DNA from: Ferruginibacter sp.
GTDB taxonomy: Bacteria > Bacteroidota > Bacteroidia > Chitinophagales > Chitinophagaceae
Reading direction: 5' to 3'
Length of the DNA stretch: 54,331 nt
Assembly (NCBI GenBank): GCA_025362235.1
Contig: JANYGZ010000107.1
Location: forward strand, 1-54,331
This document shows positions 29,567 to 38,305 of this stretch, one piece after another; position 1 is the first letter of the stretch, and the number at the start of each line of letters is the position of its first letter. Position numbers and translations under genes: made by a program. The notes under the pieces were generated by a model. That model saw only the letters and a list, made by a program, of their open reading frames with translations. It did not search any database and had not been told where the DNA came from.

Positions 29567-30697
29567 TTATCGATTTATATATTCTAAAACAACTGATACA
29601 ATAAATGCCTGTTGTTCTTCATCAAGCTCTGTGTGTATAGGCAAGGAAATAACTCTTTGAGTTAACCAATCGGTGGTTGGCAATTGATAATTTTTGCCTC
29701 CAAAAGCATCAAACATTTTTTGTTTATGGCAAGGAACAGGGTAATAAATCATAGATGGAATACCTTTATCCGCCAAGTATTTATTCAGCCCATCCCTATC
29801 AACATTATTTAATACCAATGTATATTGATGAAAAACATGGTTGCTATACTGTGCCCTGAATGGTGTTACTATTTTTTCATGCCCTGCAAATCCATTATCA
29901 TAAAAATCAGCCACTTTTCTACGGGCCGCAATATATTCGTCCAAATACTTTAATTTAATATCCAGTATTGCAGCCTGCATTGCATCCAATCTGGAATTAC
30001 AGCCAACCATCTCATGGTAGTAACGCTTACTTTGACCATGAGAGGCAATCATTTTTAACTTTTCTGCTAACGCATCATCATTGGTAAATATTGCTCCGCC
30101 ATCTCCAAATGCACCCAGGTTTTTTGAAGGATAAAAAGATGTGCAACCAATATGGCCGATACCTCCGGTTTTAGTAACGGTCCCATCACTAAATGAATAA
30201 TCACAACCAATAGCCTGAGCATTATCTTCAATTACAAAAAGATTGTACTTTTTGGCAATAGCCATAATCTTTTCCATATTAACTGCATGGCCATATAAAT
30301 GAACCGGAATAATTGCCTTCGTTTTGGGTGTAATAGCCTTTTCAATGGCCTCAATATCCATGCAAAAAGTTTGCTTGTCTACATCGACAAATACAGGTTG
30401 TAAATGAAGCAATGCGGCAGCTTCTACGGTTGCTATGTAGGTAAAAGAAGGTGTAATAACTTCATCGCCAGGTTTTAGATCAAGTGCCATCATTGAAATC
30501 TGTAAAGCATCTGTACCATTAGCACATGTAATTACATGCTTAACTCCATTATAGGCTGCAAGATTTGCTGCAAAATCATTTACCACTTTACCACCAATAA
30601 ACATGGAACTTTCCATTACTTTTAAAACTGCTTCATCTACCTGCGGTTTAATTTTAAGGTACTGGGTTTTTGTATCTACCATTTGCAGTGTCCTCAT
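29567..30697 (-). CDS. DegT/DnrJ/EryC1/StrS aminotransferase (WbpE-like)
   Basis: 376 residues, PLP-dependent. It closely follows the P. aeruginosa WbpE pattern: VITCANGTDALQISMMAL, PGDEVITPSFTYIATVEA, IIPVHLYGHAVNM, VIEDNAQAIGCDY, the PLP-lysine segment FYPSKNLGAFGDGGAIF, and MVGCNSRLDAMQAAIL. WbpE aminates UDP-2-acetamido-3-oxo-glucuronate. The dehydrogenase and acetyltransferase partners of that pathway (WbpB, WbpD) are not in this window, so the true substrate is open. It is the first gene behind the promoter at 30717-30747. Confidence 0.88.
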   Translation of the reverse strand: MRTLQMVDTKTQYLKIKPQVDEAVLKVMESSMFIGGKVVNDFAANLAAYNGVKHVITCANGTDALQISMMALDLKPGDEVITPSFTYIATVEAAALLHLQPVFVDVDKQTFCMDIEAIEKAITPKTKAIIPVHLYGHAVNMEKIMAIAKKYNLFVIEDNAQAIGCDYSFSDGTVTKTGGIGHIGCTSFYPSKNLGAFGDGGAIFTNDDALAEKLKMIASHGQSKRYYHEMVGCNSRLDAMQAAILDIKLKYLDEYIAARRKVADFYDNGFAGHEKIVTPFRAQYSNHVFHQYTLVLNNVDRDGLNKYLADKGIPSMIYYPVPCHKQKMFDAFGGKNYQLPTTDWLTQRVISLPIHTELDEEQQAFIVSVVLEYINR

Positions 30698-30716
30698 ATA
30701 TTATTTTTTTCGATGG

Positions 30717-30747
30717 CAAAGATAGGGATTCAATACTCAGTTTCAAA
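30717..30747 (-). promoter_or_regulatory. promoter of the nucleotide-sugar operon
   Basis: Reading the - strand: TTTG (30747-30744), exactly 19 bases, then TATCTTTG (30724-30717). This is a full match to the Bacteroidota consensus, ending 19 bases before the first start codon of the seven-gene block. It diverges from the Kdo transferase gene. Confidence 0.75.
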
Positions 30748-30816
30748 TTTGTGCTTTAGCTCGATACGATGGTATGTTATTAAATATTTGCTGTTAGATT
30801 TGCTATAAAAATACAA

Positions 30817-32064
30817 TTGGGTACATTTTTTTATACCATTTTTCTTAATCTTTATGTTACAGGTATTAAGGTTTTATCAATCTGGAGCCCAAAGGCAAGG
30901 TTATGGATAAATGGAAGAAAAAAATTTCCTTTTATCAATATTAAAAATAATAACGATACAAAAACAGTGTGGATGCACTGTGCCAGTTTAGGCGAATTTG
31001 AGCAAGGAAGGCCTGTTATTGAAAATATAAAAAATCAATATCCACAAGTCAAAATTGTGCTTAGTTTTTTTTCGCCAAGTGGCTATGAAGTTCAAAAAAA
31101 TTATGCTGGTGCCGATGATGTTTTTTACCTGCCAATAGATAGTAAGGCAAATGCAAAAAAAGTAGTTGCGGCTATTAACCCGTCATTGGTTTTATGGGTA
31201 AAATACGAGTATTGGTTTTATTATCTTGAAGAACTGAAACAACAAAATATACCTTTACTATTAGTATCGGGTATTTTTAGAAAAAGCCAACCTTTTTTTA
31301 AATGGTATGGTACTAGCTGGCAAAAAGCATTGGCATGTTTTTCACATTTTTTTGTTCAGGACAGCAGCTCTCAAAATTTATTGGCTGGTATTGGCATTAA
31401 TAAAAATGTAACAGTAAATGGTGATACAAGATTTGACAGGGTGATTGAAATTGCCGAAAAATTTGAACCTATTCTGCTGATAAAAGAGTATTGTGGTGAA
31501 AGCAAAGTAATAGTAGCAGGTAGCACATGGGAAGATGATGAAGCAGAATTAATACACTATGTTAAAGCCAACCCACAAATTAAATTCATTATAGCGCCGC
31601 ATGAAATTGACGCAGACAATTTAAAGGATGTACAAAAAGAATTTGCCGGATCAATATTTTATTCTGAGCTACTTACCACCCAATCTTTGAATTCAAATGT
31701 ATTAATCATTGACAATGTCGGGATGCTGTCACGTTTATATCAATATGCGGATATAACCTATGTTGGGGGTGGATTTGGTGATGATGGAGTACACAACGTA
31801 TTGGAAGCAGCAGTGTATGGCAAGCCCGTTATTTATGGACCAGAATTTGAAAAATTTAAAGAGGCGATTGAACTAACAGACTGCGGTGGTGGCTTTAGCA
31901 TTTCTACTGCTTTGGAACTTGAAAAGGTATTGACAGAATTATGGGAGAATGAACAAGTTTTAAAGATGGCAGGTGAGGCTGCAAAAAATTATGTGTACTC
32001 TAATTCTGGTGCTTCAAAAAAGATTATGGATTATATTCAGGAAAACCGCCTTTTAACCAATTGA
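30817..32064 (+). CDS. kdtA: 3-deoxy-D-manno-octulosonic acid transferase
   Basis: 415 residues. The N-terminal membrane anchor (FFYTIFLNLYVTGI) and WMHCASLGEFEQGRPVIE with the catalytic Glu are diagnostic, with KYEYWFYYLEEL, VNGDTRFDRV, VAGSTWEDDE, IIAPHEID, and GGGFGDDGVHNVLEAAVYGKP. It attaches Kdo to lipid A precursors. No ATG is available between the upstream stop (30781) and the anchor, so a TTG start at 30817 is the best choice. A TAGATTTG box (30795-30802) just upstream could be its promoter, giving a short leader. Its last 28 bases overlap the convergent gene. Confidence 0.92.
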   Translation: MGTFFYTIFLNLYVTGIKVLSIWSPKARLWINGRKKFPFINIKNNNDTKTVWMHCASLGEFEQGRPVIENIKNQYPQVKIVLSFFSPSGYEVQKNYAGADDVFYLPIDSKANAKKVVAAINPSLVLWVKYEYWFYYLEELKQQNIPLLLVSGIFRKSQPFFKWYGTSWQKALACFSHFFVQDSSSQNLLAGIGINKNVTVNGDTRFDRVIEIAEKFEPILLIKEYCGESKVIVAGSTWEDDEAELIHYVKANPQIKFIIAPHEIDADNLKDVQKEFAGSIFYSELLTTQSLNSNVLIIDNVGMLSRLYQYADITYVGGGFGDDGVHNVLEAAVYGKPVIYGPEFEKFKEAIELTDCGGGFSISTALELEKVLTELWENEQVLKMAGEAAKNYVYSNSGASKKIMDYIQENRLLTN

Positions 32065-32771
32065 TCAAAATGCTGAACTGTTTCGTTGCTATCTTTCCAG
32101 CCAAGCTTTGTTTTTAATTCCCTCCTTACCCAATATTCAGCCTCGGGCCAGATAGTAAAACTGTTGATAGTTTTAATACTACGCTCATACATTACTTCAT
32201 CCCCCCTAAATAATTCATTGATAAATAAAAACCTTTCATTTACACCGATAGCTTTTTTTAGGTCTTTCACAGGGCTGTCACTTAATTTAGCACTTAGTTC
32301 TGTTTTATCCTCTTTTAAACTATCATTAAGTGACCTATCTTTTTTACCTACCGACTCATTTATTTCTTTTGAAGGAACCGCCAGGTTTTGGTGTATTAAT
32401 GTAGGTATATCATCTTCGCCCATATCAAATAACAGTTGCGGTTTGCTGTGTGAGCTTATATGTTGAATTACATTAGCATTACGCTTTATTTCTTCTAATT
32501 CTGCTTCTATTGCGGCTTCGTCAACCTGCAAAATTTCAACAATTTTCTCTCCAATAGTATCTGCTTTATCTTTTTCAGCATCCTGCCATTGTTCTACTAT
32601 TTGTAAAGGCATTGATATAGACACAGCCTTATTTGCACCCTTGGGTTGAGTTGCTTTTAAATGCATCAATTCATGCTGCATCATTTCAACAGTTATTAAC
32701 AGGTTGTCTACCGGTAAGTTTTCGTTAATTTGTTTTTGCAGCTTTTGCAAAAGTGTTTCCACTCTTTCCAT
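32037..32771 (-). CDS. conserved hypothetical protein, helical, unknown function
   Basis: 244 residues from the ATG at 32771 (a TTG at 32795 is less likely). The N-terminus (1-120) is rich in Leu, Gln and Glu and looks helical (MERVETLLQKLQKQINEN, IVEILQVDEAAIEAELEEI). A low-complexity polar linker (about 130-165) follows. The C-terminal 70 residues look like a compact conserved domain (NERFLFINELFRGDEVMYE, WPEAEYWVRRELKTKLGW). Proteins with this C-terminal pattern occur in Bacteroidota, but I know no function. It may be a cytoplasmic scaffold. The 3' end overlaps kdtA by 28 bases in convergent orientation. Confidence 0.75.
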   Translation of the reverse strand: MERVETLLQKLQKQINENLPVDNLLITVEMMQHELMHLKATQPKGANKAVSISMPLQIVEQWQDAEKDKADTIGEKIVEILQVDEAAIEAELEEIKRNANVIQHISSHSKPQLLFDMGEDDIPTLIHQNLAVPSKEINESVGKKDRSLNDSLKEDKTELSAKLSDSPVKDLKKAIGVNERFLFINELFRGDEVMYERSIKTINSFTIWPEAEYWVRRELKTKLGWKDSNETVQHFDQLVKRRFS

Positions 32772-32811
32772 AAACACTATTATTTTAACAAGCAATGCAA
32801 AGAAAAAATAG

Positions 32812-32843
32812 TTTTGACTAATGGCCTAAAACTGTAAACTTTG
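32812..32843 (+). promoter_or_regulatory. promoter for tdk
   Basis: TTTTG (32812-32816), 19-base spacer, then AAACTTTG (32836-32843), one mismatch from TAnnTTTG. The tdk start lies 47 bases downstream. Confidence 0.5.
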
Positions 32844-32890
32844 CAAACATTCTATTAAAGTTACAAACTCAATTTTAAAATAATTTATAA

Positions 32891-33457
32891 ATGTTTATTG
32901 AACCCTATTTAAAAGGCGGTCGCGGTTCTATTGAAGTAATTTGTGGCAGCATGTTCAGTGGTAAAACTGAAGAATTGATAAGGCGCTTAAAGAGAGTTAA
33001 GATTGCTAAATTAAAAGCAGAGATATTTAAACCAACCATTGATATTCGCTATGATGAAGTAAATATTGTAAGCCACGATACAAATTATATCCATAGTACA
33101 CCGGTTGATAGCTCTCAAAAAATTTTGCTGTTGGCGAAGGATGTTGATGTTGTAGGCATTGATGAGGCCCAATTTTTTGATGCAGAAATTGGCAATGTTT
33201 GCGAGCAATTGGCTCTACGGGGTATAAGAGTAATTGTTGCAGGACTGGATATGGACTATACCGGAAAACCATTTGGCCAGGTGCCAAACCTGTTGGCAAT
33301 TGCCGATTATATTACCAAATTACACGCAATTTGTGTCAAGTGCGGTAATATTGCCAATATTAGTTATCGAAAAATTGCTGAAGACAAACAGTTAATATTG
33401 GGTGAAAAAGATATATATGAACCAAGATGCAGAATTTGCGCACAATTGAATGTATAA
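32891..33457 (+). CDS. tdk: thymidine kinase
   Basis: 188 residues of the type II family. P-loop [25 protein letters not shown] with the catalytic Glu, the lasso region around [14 protein letters not shown], and four zinc-binding cysteines in CVKCGNIA and RCRIC. It salvages thymidine to dTMP, complementing thyA elsewhere in the window. Length and motifs are complete. Confidence 0.96.
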   Translation: MFIEPYLKGGRGSIEVICGSMFSGKTEELIRRLKRVKIAKLKAEIFKPTIDIRYDEVNIVSHDTNYIHSTPVDSSQKILLLAKDVDVVGIDEAQFFDAEIGNVCEQLALRGIRVIVAGLDMDYTGKPFGQVPNLLAIADYITKLHAICVKCGNIANISYRKIAEDKQLILGEKDIYEPRCRICAQLNV

Positions 33458-33516
33458 TCATTTGTTTGGAGTGAGTTGTTTAAAGTTTTTGATTGTTTAA
33501 AATATACTGCCGCAAT

Positions 33517-34173
33517 ATGACTAAAACAGTTTTTGCATTATTAAAAAAAGACCTGCTGCTTGAATTAAGGCAGCAGCATAGTTTTTATGGCATATTATTA
33601 TATGTAGCTTCTACCATATTTGTACTCTATTTATCCCTTAATAATCCCGAAGCCGATGTTTGGAATGCCCTGTTTTGGATAATACAATTATTTGTATGTG
33701 TAAATGCAGTAGCTAAAAGTTTTTTACAGGAAAGCCGTGGACGGATGCTGTATTTTTATTCTATTGCAAGTGCAAAAGAATTTATCATAGCCAAACTTAT
33801 TTATAATATTATACTAATGTTATTGATGAGTTTGATGAGCCTTGGGTTATTTTTTCTTTTATTAAAAAATCCTTTAACCAACACTATACAATTTATGGGA
33901 ATTGTATGTATTGGCAGCATAAGTCTTAGCCTTGTATTTACTTTATTGGCTGCTATAGCGGCAAAGGCACAACAAAATGCGGCTTTAATGGCCATCCTTG
34001 GCTTTCCTTTAATTGTTCCTCAATTATTATTGGTAATCAGGTTATCTAAAGCAGCTTTTGGCGAAATTTTCAGGGATGGCGCCCTGCTAAACTTAACACT
34101 ATTAATTATTGGCTTTGATTTGATGGTGCTTGTATTATCAATAATATTATTTCCTTTTTTGTGGAAAGATTAG
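33517..34173 (+). CDS. ccmB: heme exporter / cytochrome c maturation protein CcmB
   Basis: 218 residues from the ATG at 33517 (an upstream TTG at 33493 is out of pattern). Begins FALLKKDLLLELRQQHSFYG, the typical CcmB N-terminal cytoplasmic helix, followed by six hydrophobic segments and the FPLIVPQLLLVIR segment. CcmB is the membrane partner of CcmA in handling heme for cytochrome c maturation. No ccmA is next to it here. The ccsA/ccmC and ccmD genes lie 1.3 kb away beyond a YeeE pair on the other strand. Confidence 0.9.
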   Translation: MTKTVFALLKKDLLLELRQQHSFYGILLYVASTIFVLYLSLNNPEADVWNALFWIIQLFVCVNAVAKSFLQESRGRMLYFYSIASAKEFIIAKLIYNIILMLLMSLMSLGLFFLLLKNPLTNTIQFMGIVCIGSISLSLVFTLLAAIAAKAQQNAALMAILGFPLIVPQLLLVIRLSKAAFGEIFRDGALLNLTLLIIGFDLMVLVLSIILFPFLWKD

Positions 34174-34181
34174 TGTTTTTT

Positions 34182-34601
34182 TTATTCATTTTGAACAGGC
34201 GCTTTTGCTGCAACTTTTCCATAAACCCAGGTACCAGCTATGGCAGATAAAAGCGTAATGGTTACCACACCAAAACCAGCCCCTATTTGTGCAAAAAGCG
34301 GTCCGGGGCATGCTCCTGTTATTGCCCACCCTATCCCAAAAATTAAGCCTCCGATTATTTGTCCTTTATCAAATTTTTTATCCTCAATAACAATTGCCTC
34401 GCCGCTAAATGTTTTGATATTAAATCGTTTGATAAAGAAAATAGAAATCATTCCAGTTACAACAGCCGTTCCTATAACACCATACATGTGAAAAGAAGTT
34501 AACTGAAACATTTCCTGTATGCGGAACCAGCTGATTATTTCAGCTTTTACAAACGTAATTCCGAAAAAAATACCTACCGCTAAATATTTAATATTCTTCA
34601 T
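34182..34601 (-). CDS. YeeE/YedE-type sulfur-compound transporter, half 2 (DUF6691)
   Basis: 139 residues with four hydrophobic segments. The signature GGLIFGIGWAITGACPGP with its Cys matches the second half of TsuA/YeeE-type thiosulfate or sulfur transporters. It overlaps the preceding half-gene by four bases (ATGA), so the two are translated together and probably form one transporter. Convergent with ccmB, eight bases apart. Confidence 0.88.
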   Translation of the reverse strand: MKNIKYLAVGIFFGITFVKAEIISWFRIQEMFQLTSFHMYGVIGTAVVTGMISIFFIKRFNIKTFSGEAIVIEDKKFDKGQIIGGLIFGIGWAITGACPGPLFAQIGAGFGVVTITLLSAIAGTWVYGKVAAKAPVQNE

Positions 34602-35167
34602 TGTAACAATTTAAATATGACGGGCAAAATAAAATTGGCACTAATAAAGCCGCCCACCATAAAAGATATAGTTGCCACAAGTGACGGCCATTGTAAATTA
34701 GATAATCCCATGATAGAATGGCCCGAAGTGCAGCCCCCTGCATACCGGGTACCAAATCCAACTAAAAAACCTCCTACAACAAAAAAGAAAAACCCTTTTA
34801 AAGTAAATACATTTTGCCAGTTAAAAATATCCAAAGGCATCAGCCCGGTAAAATCTGTTACTCCATATCCCTTTAACACAGTTTGTGTTTTTTCAGCCAC
34901 AACAATGGCATTAGGATTTTGCAAAAAACGGGCAGCTATAAATCCTCCAATCAATATGCCGGCAACAAAAAACAAGTTCCATATTTCTTTCTTCCAGTCG
35001 TATTTAAAAAATGGGATATTAGCCGGTATGCACATGGCACATATATGCCGCAAAGAAGAGGAAATACCAAATTTTTTATTGCCTAATAATAACAAAACAG
35101 GTACAGTTAACCCAATAATAATACCTCCTGCTAACCAATGCCACGGTTCTTTAATTAATTCAATCAT
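34598..35167 (-). CDS. YeeE/YedE-type sulfur-compound transporter, half 1
   Basis: 189 residues, five hydrophobic segments. FGTRYAGGCTSGHSIMGLS carries the conserved Cys motif of the YeeE/YedE family; a second Cys-rich loop (HICAMCIPANIPF) lies between the first helices. E. coli-type TsuA takes up thiosulfate through a line of cysteines. In Bacteroidota two-gene versions are often near sulfur-metabolism genes; here the neighbours are cytochrome c maturation genes, so the substrate remains inferred. Confidence 0.88.
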   Translation of the reverse strand: MIELIKEPWHWLAGGIIIGLTVPVLLLLGNKKFGISSSLRHICAMCIPANIPFFKYDWKKEIWNLFFVAGILIGGFIAARFLQNPNAIVVAEKTQTVLKGYGVTDFTGLMPLDIFNWQNVFTLKGFFFFVVGGFLVGFGTRYAGGCTSGHSIMGLSNLQWPSLVATISFMVGGFISANFILPVIFKLLQ

Positions 35168-35386
35168 CTTGTAATATTATTGATTCGTATGGCATAAAAA
35201 TAATTAAATCTGCCCATTAAAAAGAAGTAGTTTTTTCAACTATAAGCTAACCAGCTTACTTCCTTTTGTTTTCCGGCTGTATTCCTATATTCAGAAACTC
35301 CATTGATGGAAATTTAGCTCTTTTGCCAAAAACTGTAACAGAAAAGTTTTTACTATTATAAGTTTTATAGGCTGAAAAATTTACAA

Positions 35387-35417
35387 TTTGCATAACAGGG
35401 TGTTTCCCCTAATTTTG
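35387..35417 (+). promoter_or_regulatory. promoter for ccsA-ccmD
   Basis: TTTG (35387-35390), 19 bases, TAATTTTG (35410-35417): full consensus match, 19 bases before the ATG of the CcmC-like gene. Confidence 0.75.
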
Positions 35418-35436
35418 CAATCTCATTATTATTTAA

Positions 35437-36114
35437 ATGCGTAAAAGCTGGTGGAAAATATTAGCGGCGGTATTATTACTATATACATTTATCGCCGGCT
35501 TTTTAATTAAAGTTCCGGATATTGGTAACCTTAAAGAGACAATACGTAACCTGTTTTTTCATGTGCCTATGTGGTTTGGGCAACTTATATTGTTTACTAT
35601 TTCTTTAATTTATTCCATAGCGTACCTGCGCAATCCCAATCTAAAGCATGATATTTATGCGATAGCTTTTGCCAAAACAGGTATAGTAATGGGCATTCTT
35701 GGCTTGGTAACCGGCTCTATTTGGGCCACTTATACATGGGGCGAACCATGGAGCAATGATCCCAAACAAATAGGAGTAGCCATTGCCATGTTGATTTATT
35801 TTGCCTACCTGGTATTAAGAAATTCAGTAACTGATATTGATAAAAGAGCTAAGATTAGCGCCGTATACAACATCTTTGCTTATTTCATCTATATACCATT
35901 GATAATGATATTGCCAAGACTGGTAGAATCCTTACATCCTGGTGGTAAAGGTGTTGAAGGAAATCCGGGTTTGAATGGTGCAGACCTTGATGCTACCATG
36001 AGATTGGTTTTTTGGCCAGCTGTAATTGGCTGGACCTTATTAGGCACCTGGATAAGTACTTTACATATCAGAATAAATTTATTAAGAGATAAAAAATTAA
36101 TTAATGCGGAATAA
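35437..36114 (+). CDS. ccsA: cytochrome c assembly protein CcmC/CcsA
   Basis: 225 residues with six hydrophobic segments. The N-terminal FFHVPMWFGQ supplies one heme-ligand His, and the Trp-rich periplasmic loop reads YTWGEPWSNDPK, a shortened variant of the WWD motif as found in Bacteroidota CcmC. A second His is in LVESLHPGG. It presents heme to the maturation machinery on the outer face of the membrane. The downstream ccmD overlaps by 11 bases, so the two are co-translated. Confidence 0.9.
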   Translation: MRKSWWKILAAVLLLYTFIAGFLIKVPDIGNLKETIRNLFFHVPMWFGQLILFTISLIYSIAYLRNPNLKHDIYAIAFAKTGIVMGILGLVTGSIWATYTWGEPWSNDPKQIGVAIAMLIYFAYLVLRNSVTDIDKRAKISAVYNIFAYFIYIPLIMILPRLVESLHPGGKGVEGNPGLNGADLDATMRLVFWPAVIGWTLLGTWISTLHIRINLLRDKKLINAE

Positions 36115-36322
36115 AATTTACTGTTCATTGTTGATGATAACAAGTTTGCTATTTAGTGTAAATACTTTTGCCCAGGATAATGTTACTTCTGAATCGGTAA
36201 TGCGTAGTAATGGAAAAATATACGTTGTTGTGGCTATTTGTGTTACTATTTTGATAGGCTTGTTTTTATACATTGCAAGCATTGATAAAAAAATAGGAAA
36301 GATTGAAAAAGAAAATCTTTAA
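36104..36322 (+). CDS. CcmD family protein
   Basis: 72 residues: a signal peptide (SLLMITSLLFSVNTFAQ), a short periplasmic stretch, one membrane helix (KIYVVVAICVTILIGLFLYI) and a charged Lys-rich tail. This is the size and layout of Bacteroidota CcmD-like proteins that follow ccmC. It overlaps ccsA by 11 bases in another frame. No catalytic residues are expected. Confidence 0.8.
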   Translation: MRNKIYCSLLMITSLLFSVNTFAQDNVTSESVMRSNGKIYVVVAICVTILIGLFLYIASIDKKIGKIEKENL

Positions 36323-36351
36323 TGTTGAATCGTTTTGTAAACTGAATACTT

Positions 36352-36594
36352 ATGGTTAAAATCGATGACAGTAAAGAAAAAGCCCAATTACTCTGCAATA
36401 AATTTGTATTAAAAGAGGTTTTACCTGAAAACAATACAAAAGTTGAAAGAGTATTAGGGAATGAGTTTTTAATATCCATTGATAATAATCCTAAAATTTA
36501 TAAAAAATATAACCACTTGCCAGTTGTTATAATAAATCGATTGCTTCATTTAAACAAAAACTATGTCAGCACAACAACAGTACAGCTTTTTTGA
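36352..36594 (+). CDS. possible small hypothetical protein
   Basis: 80 residues, ATG start 29 bases after ccmD. Codon use looks normal for this genome and charged residues are well spread, but the 3' end overlaps the glutamate dehydrogenase start by 32 bases. No signal peptide, no membrane segment, no recognised motif. It could instead be leader sequence for gdhA. Kept as a weak call. Confidence 0.35.
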   Translation: MVKIDDSKEKAQLLCNKFVLKEVLPENNTKVERVLGNEFLISIDNNPKIYKKYNHLPVVIINRLLHLNKNYVSTTTVQLF

Positions 36595-37984
36595 AAGTGT
36601 AGAAAAAAGTTTTGATAAAGCCGCTAAATTCACTAAATGGGACAAAGGCGTTTTAGAACAAATAAAAGTCTGTAACAGTGTATACAGGCTCAATTTCCCA
36701 ATAAAAAGAGACAATGGTACTATTGAAGTAATAGAGGCCTACCGTGTACAGCATAGCCAGCATAAATCGCCTTGCAAAGGTGGTATACGTTTTAGCGACG
36801 GCGTAAACCAGGATGAAGTAATGGCGCTTGCTTCCTTAATGACTTATAAATGTGCTATTGTAAATGTACCTTTTGGCGGGGCCAAAGGTGGCATAAAAAT
36901 TAACCCACGTAACTATAGCGTGTATGAATTGGAAAAAATTACGCGACGCTATACATCAGAATTGGTGAAGAAAAATTTTATCGGCCCTGGTATAGATGTA
37001 CCGGCACCTGACTATGGTACAGGCGAAAGGGAAATGTCGTGGATAGTAGATACGTATACATCACTTAAACCAGGAGAAATTGATGCAGCTGGTTGTGTTA
37101 CCGGTAAACCTATTACTCAAGGTGGCGTGCGTGGACGCAAAGAAGCTACGGGCTTAGGCGTTTTTTTTGGCATACGTGAAGTATGTAATATGGAAGATGT
37201 AATGAAAAAGCTTGGCCTTACTGTTGGTGTTGAAGGAAAAAGAGTAATTGTGCAAGGCATAGGAAATGTAGGATATCACAGTGCTAAGTTCTTCAGGGAA
37301 CATGGAGCAACGGTGATTGCAATTGCTGAACATGATGGTGGTGTGTATAACGAAAATGGATTAAATGAAGAAGAACTGATACAGCACAGAAATAAAACAG
37401 GTTCTATTACAAATTTTCCAGGCGCAAAAACCATTGTCAATACCAACGAAGCGCTGGAACTGGAATGTGATATATTAATCCCGGCCGCATTGGAAAATGT
37501 GATCAATGCAGAAAATGCATCAAGGATAAAAGCAAAAATAATTGGTGAAGCAGCCAACGGGCCTTGTACTCCTGAAGCTGATGAAATATTTATAAAAAAA
37601 GGAATTCTGGTTGTACCTGATATGTACCTGAATGCAGGTGGTGTTACCGTAAGCTATTTTGAATGGCTGAAAAACCTTAGCCATGTACGTTATGGCCGAT
37701 TGGAAAAACGTTTTTCAGAAAATATGAATACGCACATTTTAGGACAGATAGAAGAACTGAGTGGTAAAAAAGTCAGTTCAGGAGAAAAGGAATTTATATT
37801 ACGTGGTGCAGAAGAAATAGACCTTGTACATAGCGGCCTTGAAGAAACAATGATCACTGCTACAAGAGAGATCATGCACATTTGGCTAAGTAATCCTGAA
37901 ATACCTGATATGCGTACAGCCGCATATGTTAGTGCCATTAATAAGGTAGGAATTATTTACGCGGAATTAGGGATATTCCCTTAA
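36563..37984 (+). CDS. gdhA: glutamate dehydrogenase (Glu/Leu/Phe/Val dehydrogenase family)
   Basis: 473 residues. The substrate lysines are in [11 protein letters not shown] and [27 protein letters not shown] carries the catalytic Asp; the Rossmann motif is [17 protein letters not shown]; and [13 protein letters not shown] and [18 protein letters not shown] are typical. It interconverts glutamate and 2-oxoglutarate, which links to the isocitrate dehydrogenases at 50-54 kb. The coenzyme (NAD or NADP) is not settled by sequence alone. Confidence 0.93.
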   Translation: MSAQQQYSFFESVEKSFDKAAKFTKWDKGVLEQIKVCNSVYRLNFPIKRDNGTIEVIEAYRVQHSQHKSPCKGGIRFSDGVNQDEVMALASLMTYKCAIVNVPFGGAKGGIKINPRNYSVYELEKITRRYTSELVKKNFIGPGIDVPAPDYGTGEREMSWIVDTYTSLKPGEIDAAGCVTGKPITQGGVRGRKEATGLGVFFGIREVCNMEDVMKKLGLTVGVEGKRVIVQGIGNVGYHSAKFFREHGATVIAIAEHDGGVYNENGLNEEELIQHRNKTGSITNFPGAKTIVNTNEALELECDILIPAALENVINAENASRIKAKIIGEAANGPCTPEADEIFIKKGILVVPDMYLNAGGVTVSYFEWLKNLSHVRYGRLEKRFSENMNTHILGQIEELSGKKVSSGEKEFILRGAEEIDLVHSGLEETMITATREIMHIWLSNPEIPDMRTAAYVSAINKVGIIYAELGIFP

Positions 37985-38024
37985 AACTCCGTCCTCTAAA
38001 GAGAATTAATCGAAGATATTATTC

Positions 38025-38061
38025 TACCCTCATCCATTAACTGTGGTGAGGGTATTTTTTT
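38025..38061 (+). terminator. rho-independent terminator after gdhA
   Basis: Stem ACCCTCATC (38026-38034) with GGTGAGGGT (38045-38053), nine pairs including one T-G, followed by A and seven T. It starts about 40 bases after the gdhA stop. Confidence 0.85.
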
Positions 38062-38305
38062 GCACGCCATATTATTATTAAGTACGGTTGCAATCAAGTA
38101 TTACTTAAACAAGTGAGCAAAACAAGCAGAACAATCAATTACTTAACAATTAGTAAATTAAAATGTACATTTATTTTAAATGGAATCTGTACAGATGAGT
38201 TTTTTATGTTAGACTAAAAAATAAAAATGAAAGATACATTTCCTGTAAAGGGCTTATTATTTCGATACTAAAACGTTTTCGGAATTTTTACAATAATAAA
38301 AATCC
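38062..38305. other. AT-rich gap between convergent genes
   Basis: No supported gene. It holds a 7-bp inverted repeat TTAAGTA (38078-38084) / TACTTAA (38102-38108). A 15-codon ORF near 38227 is too short and unsupported. Confidence 0.4.

Noticed and set aside
34617..35174. 185-residue + strand ORF opposite the YeeE gene
   Set aside because: The - strand encodes a clear YeeE/YedE half; the + strand frame is a Pro/Lys-rich shadow.
38216..38271. Short ORF near 38227 in the gap after gdhA
   Set aside because: Fifteen codons, no family, no promoter, not distinguishable from chance.
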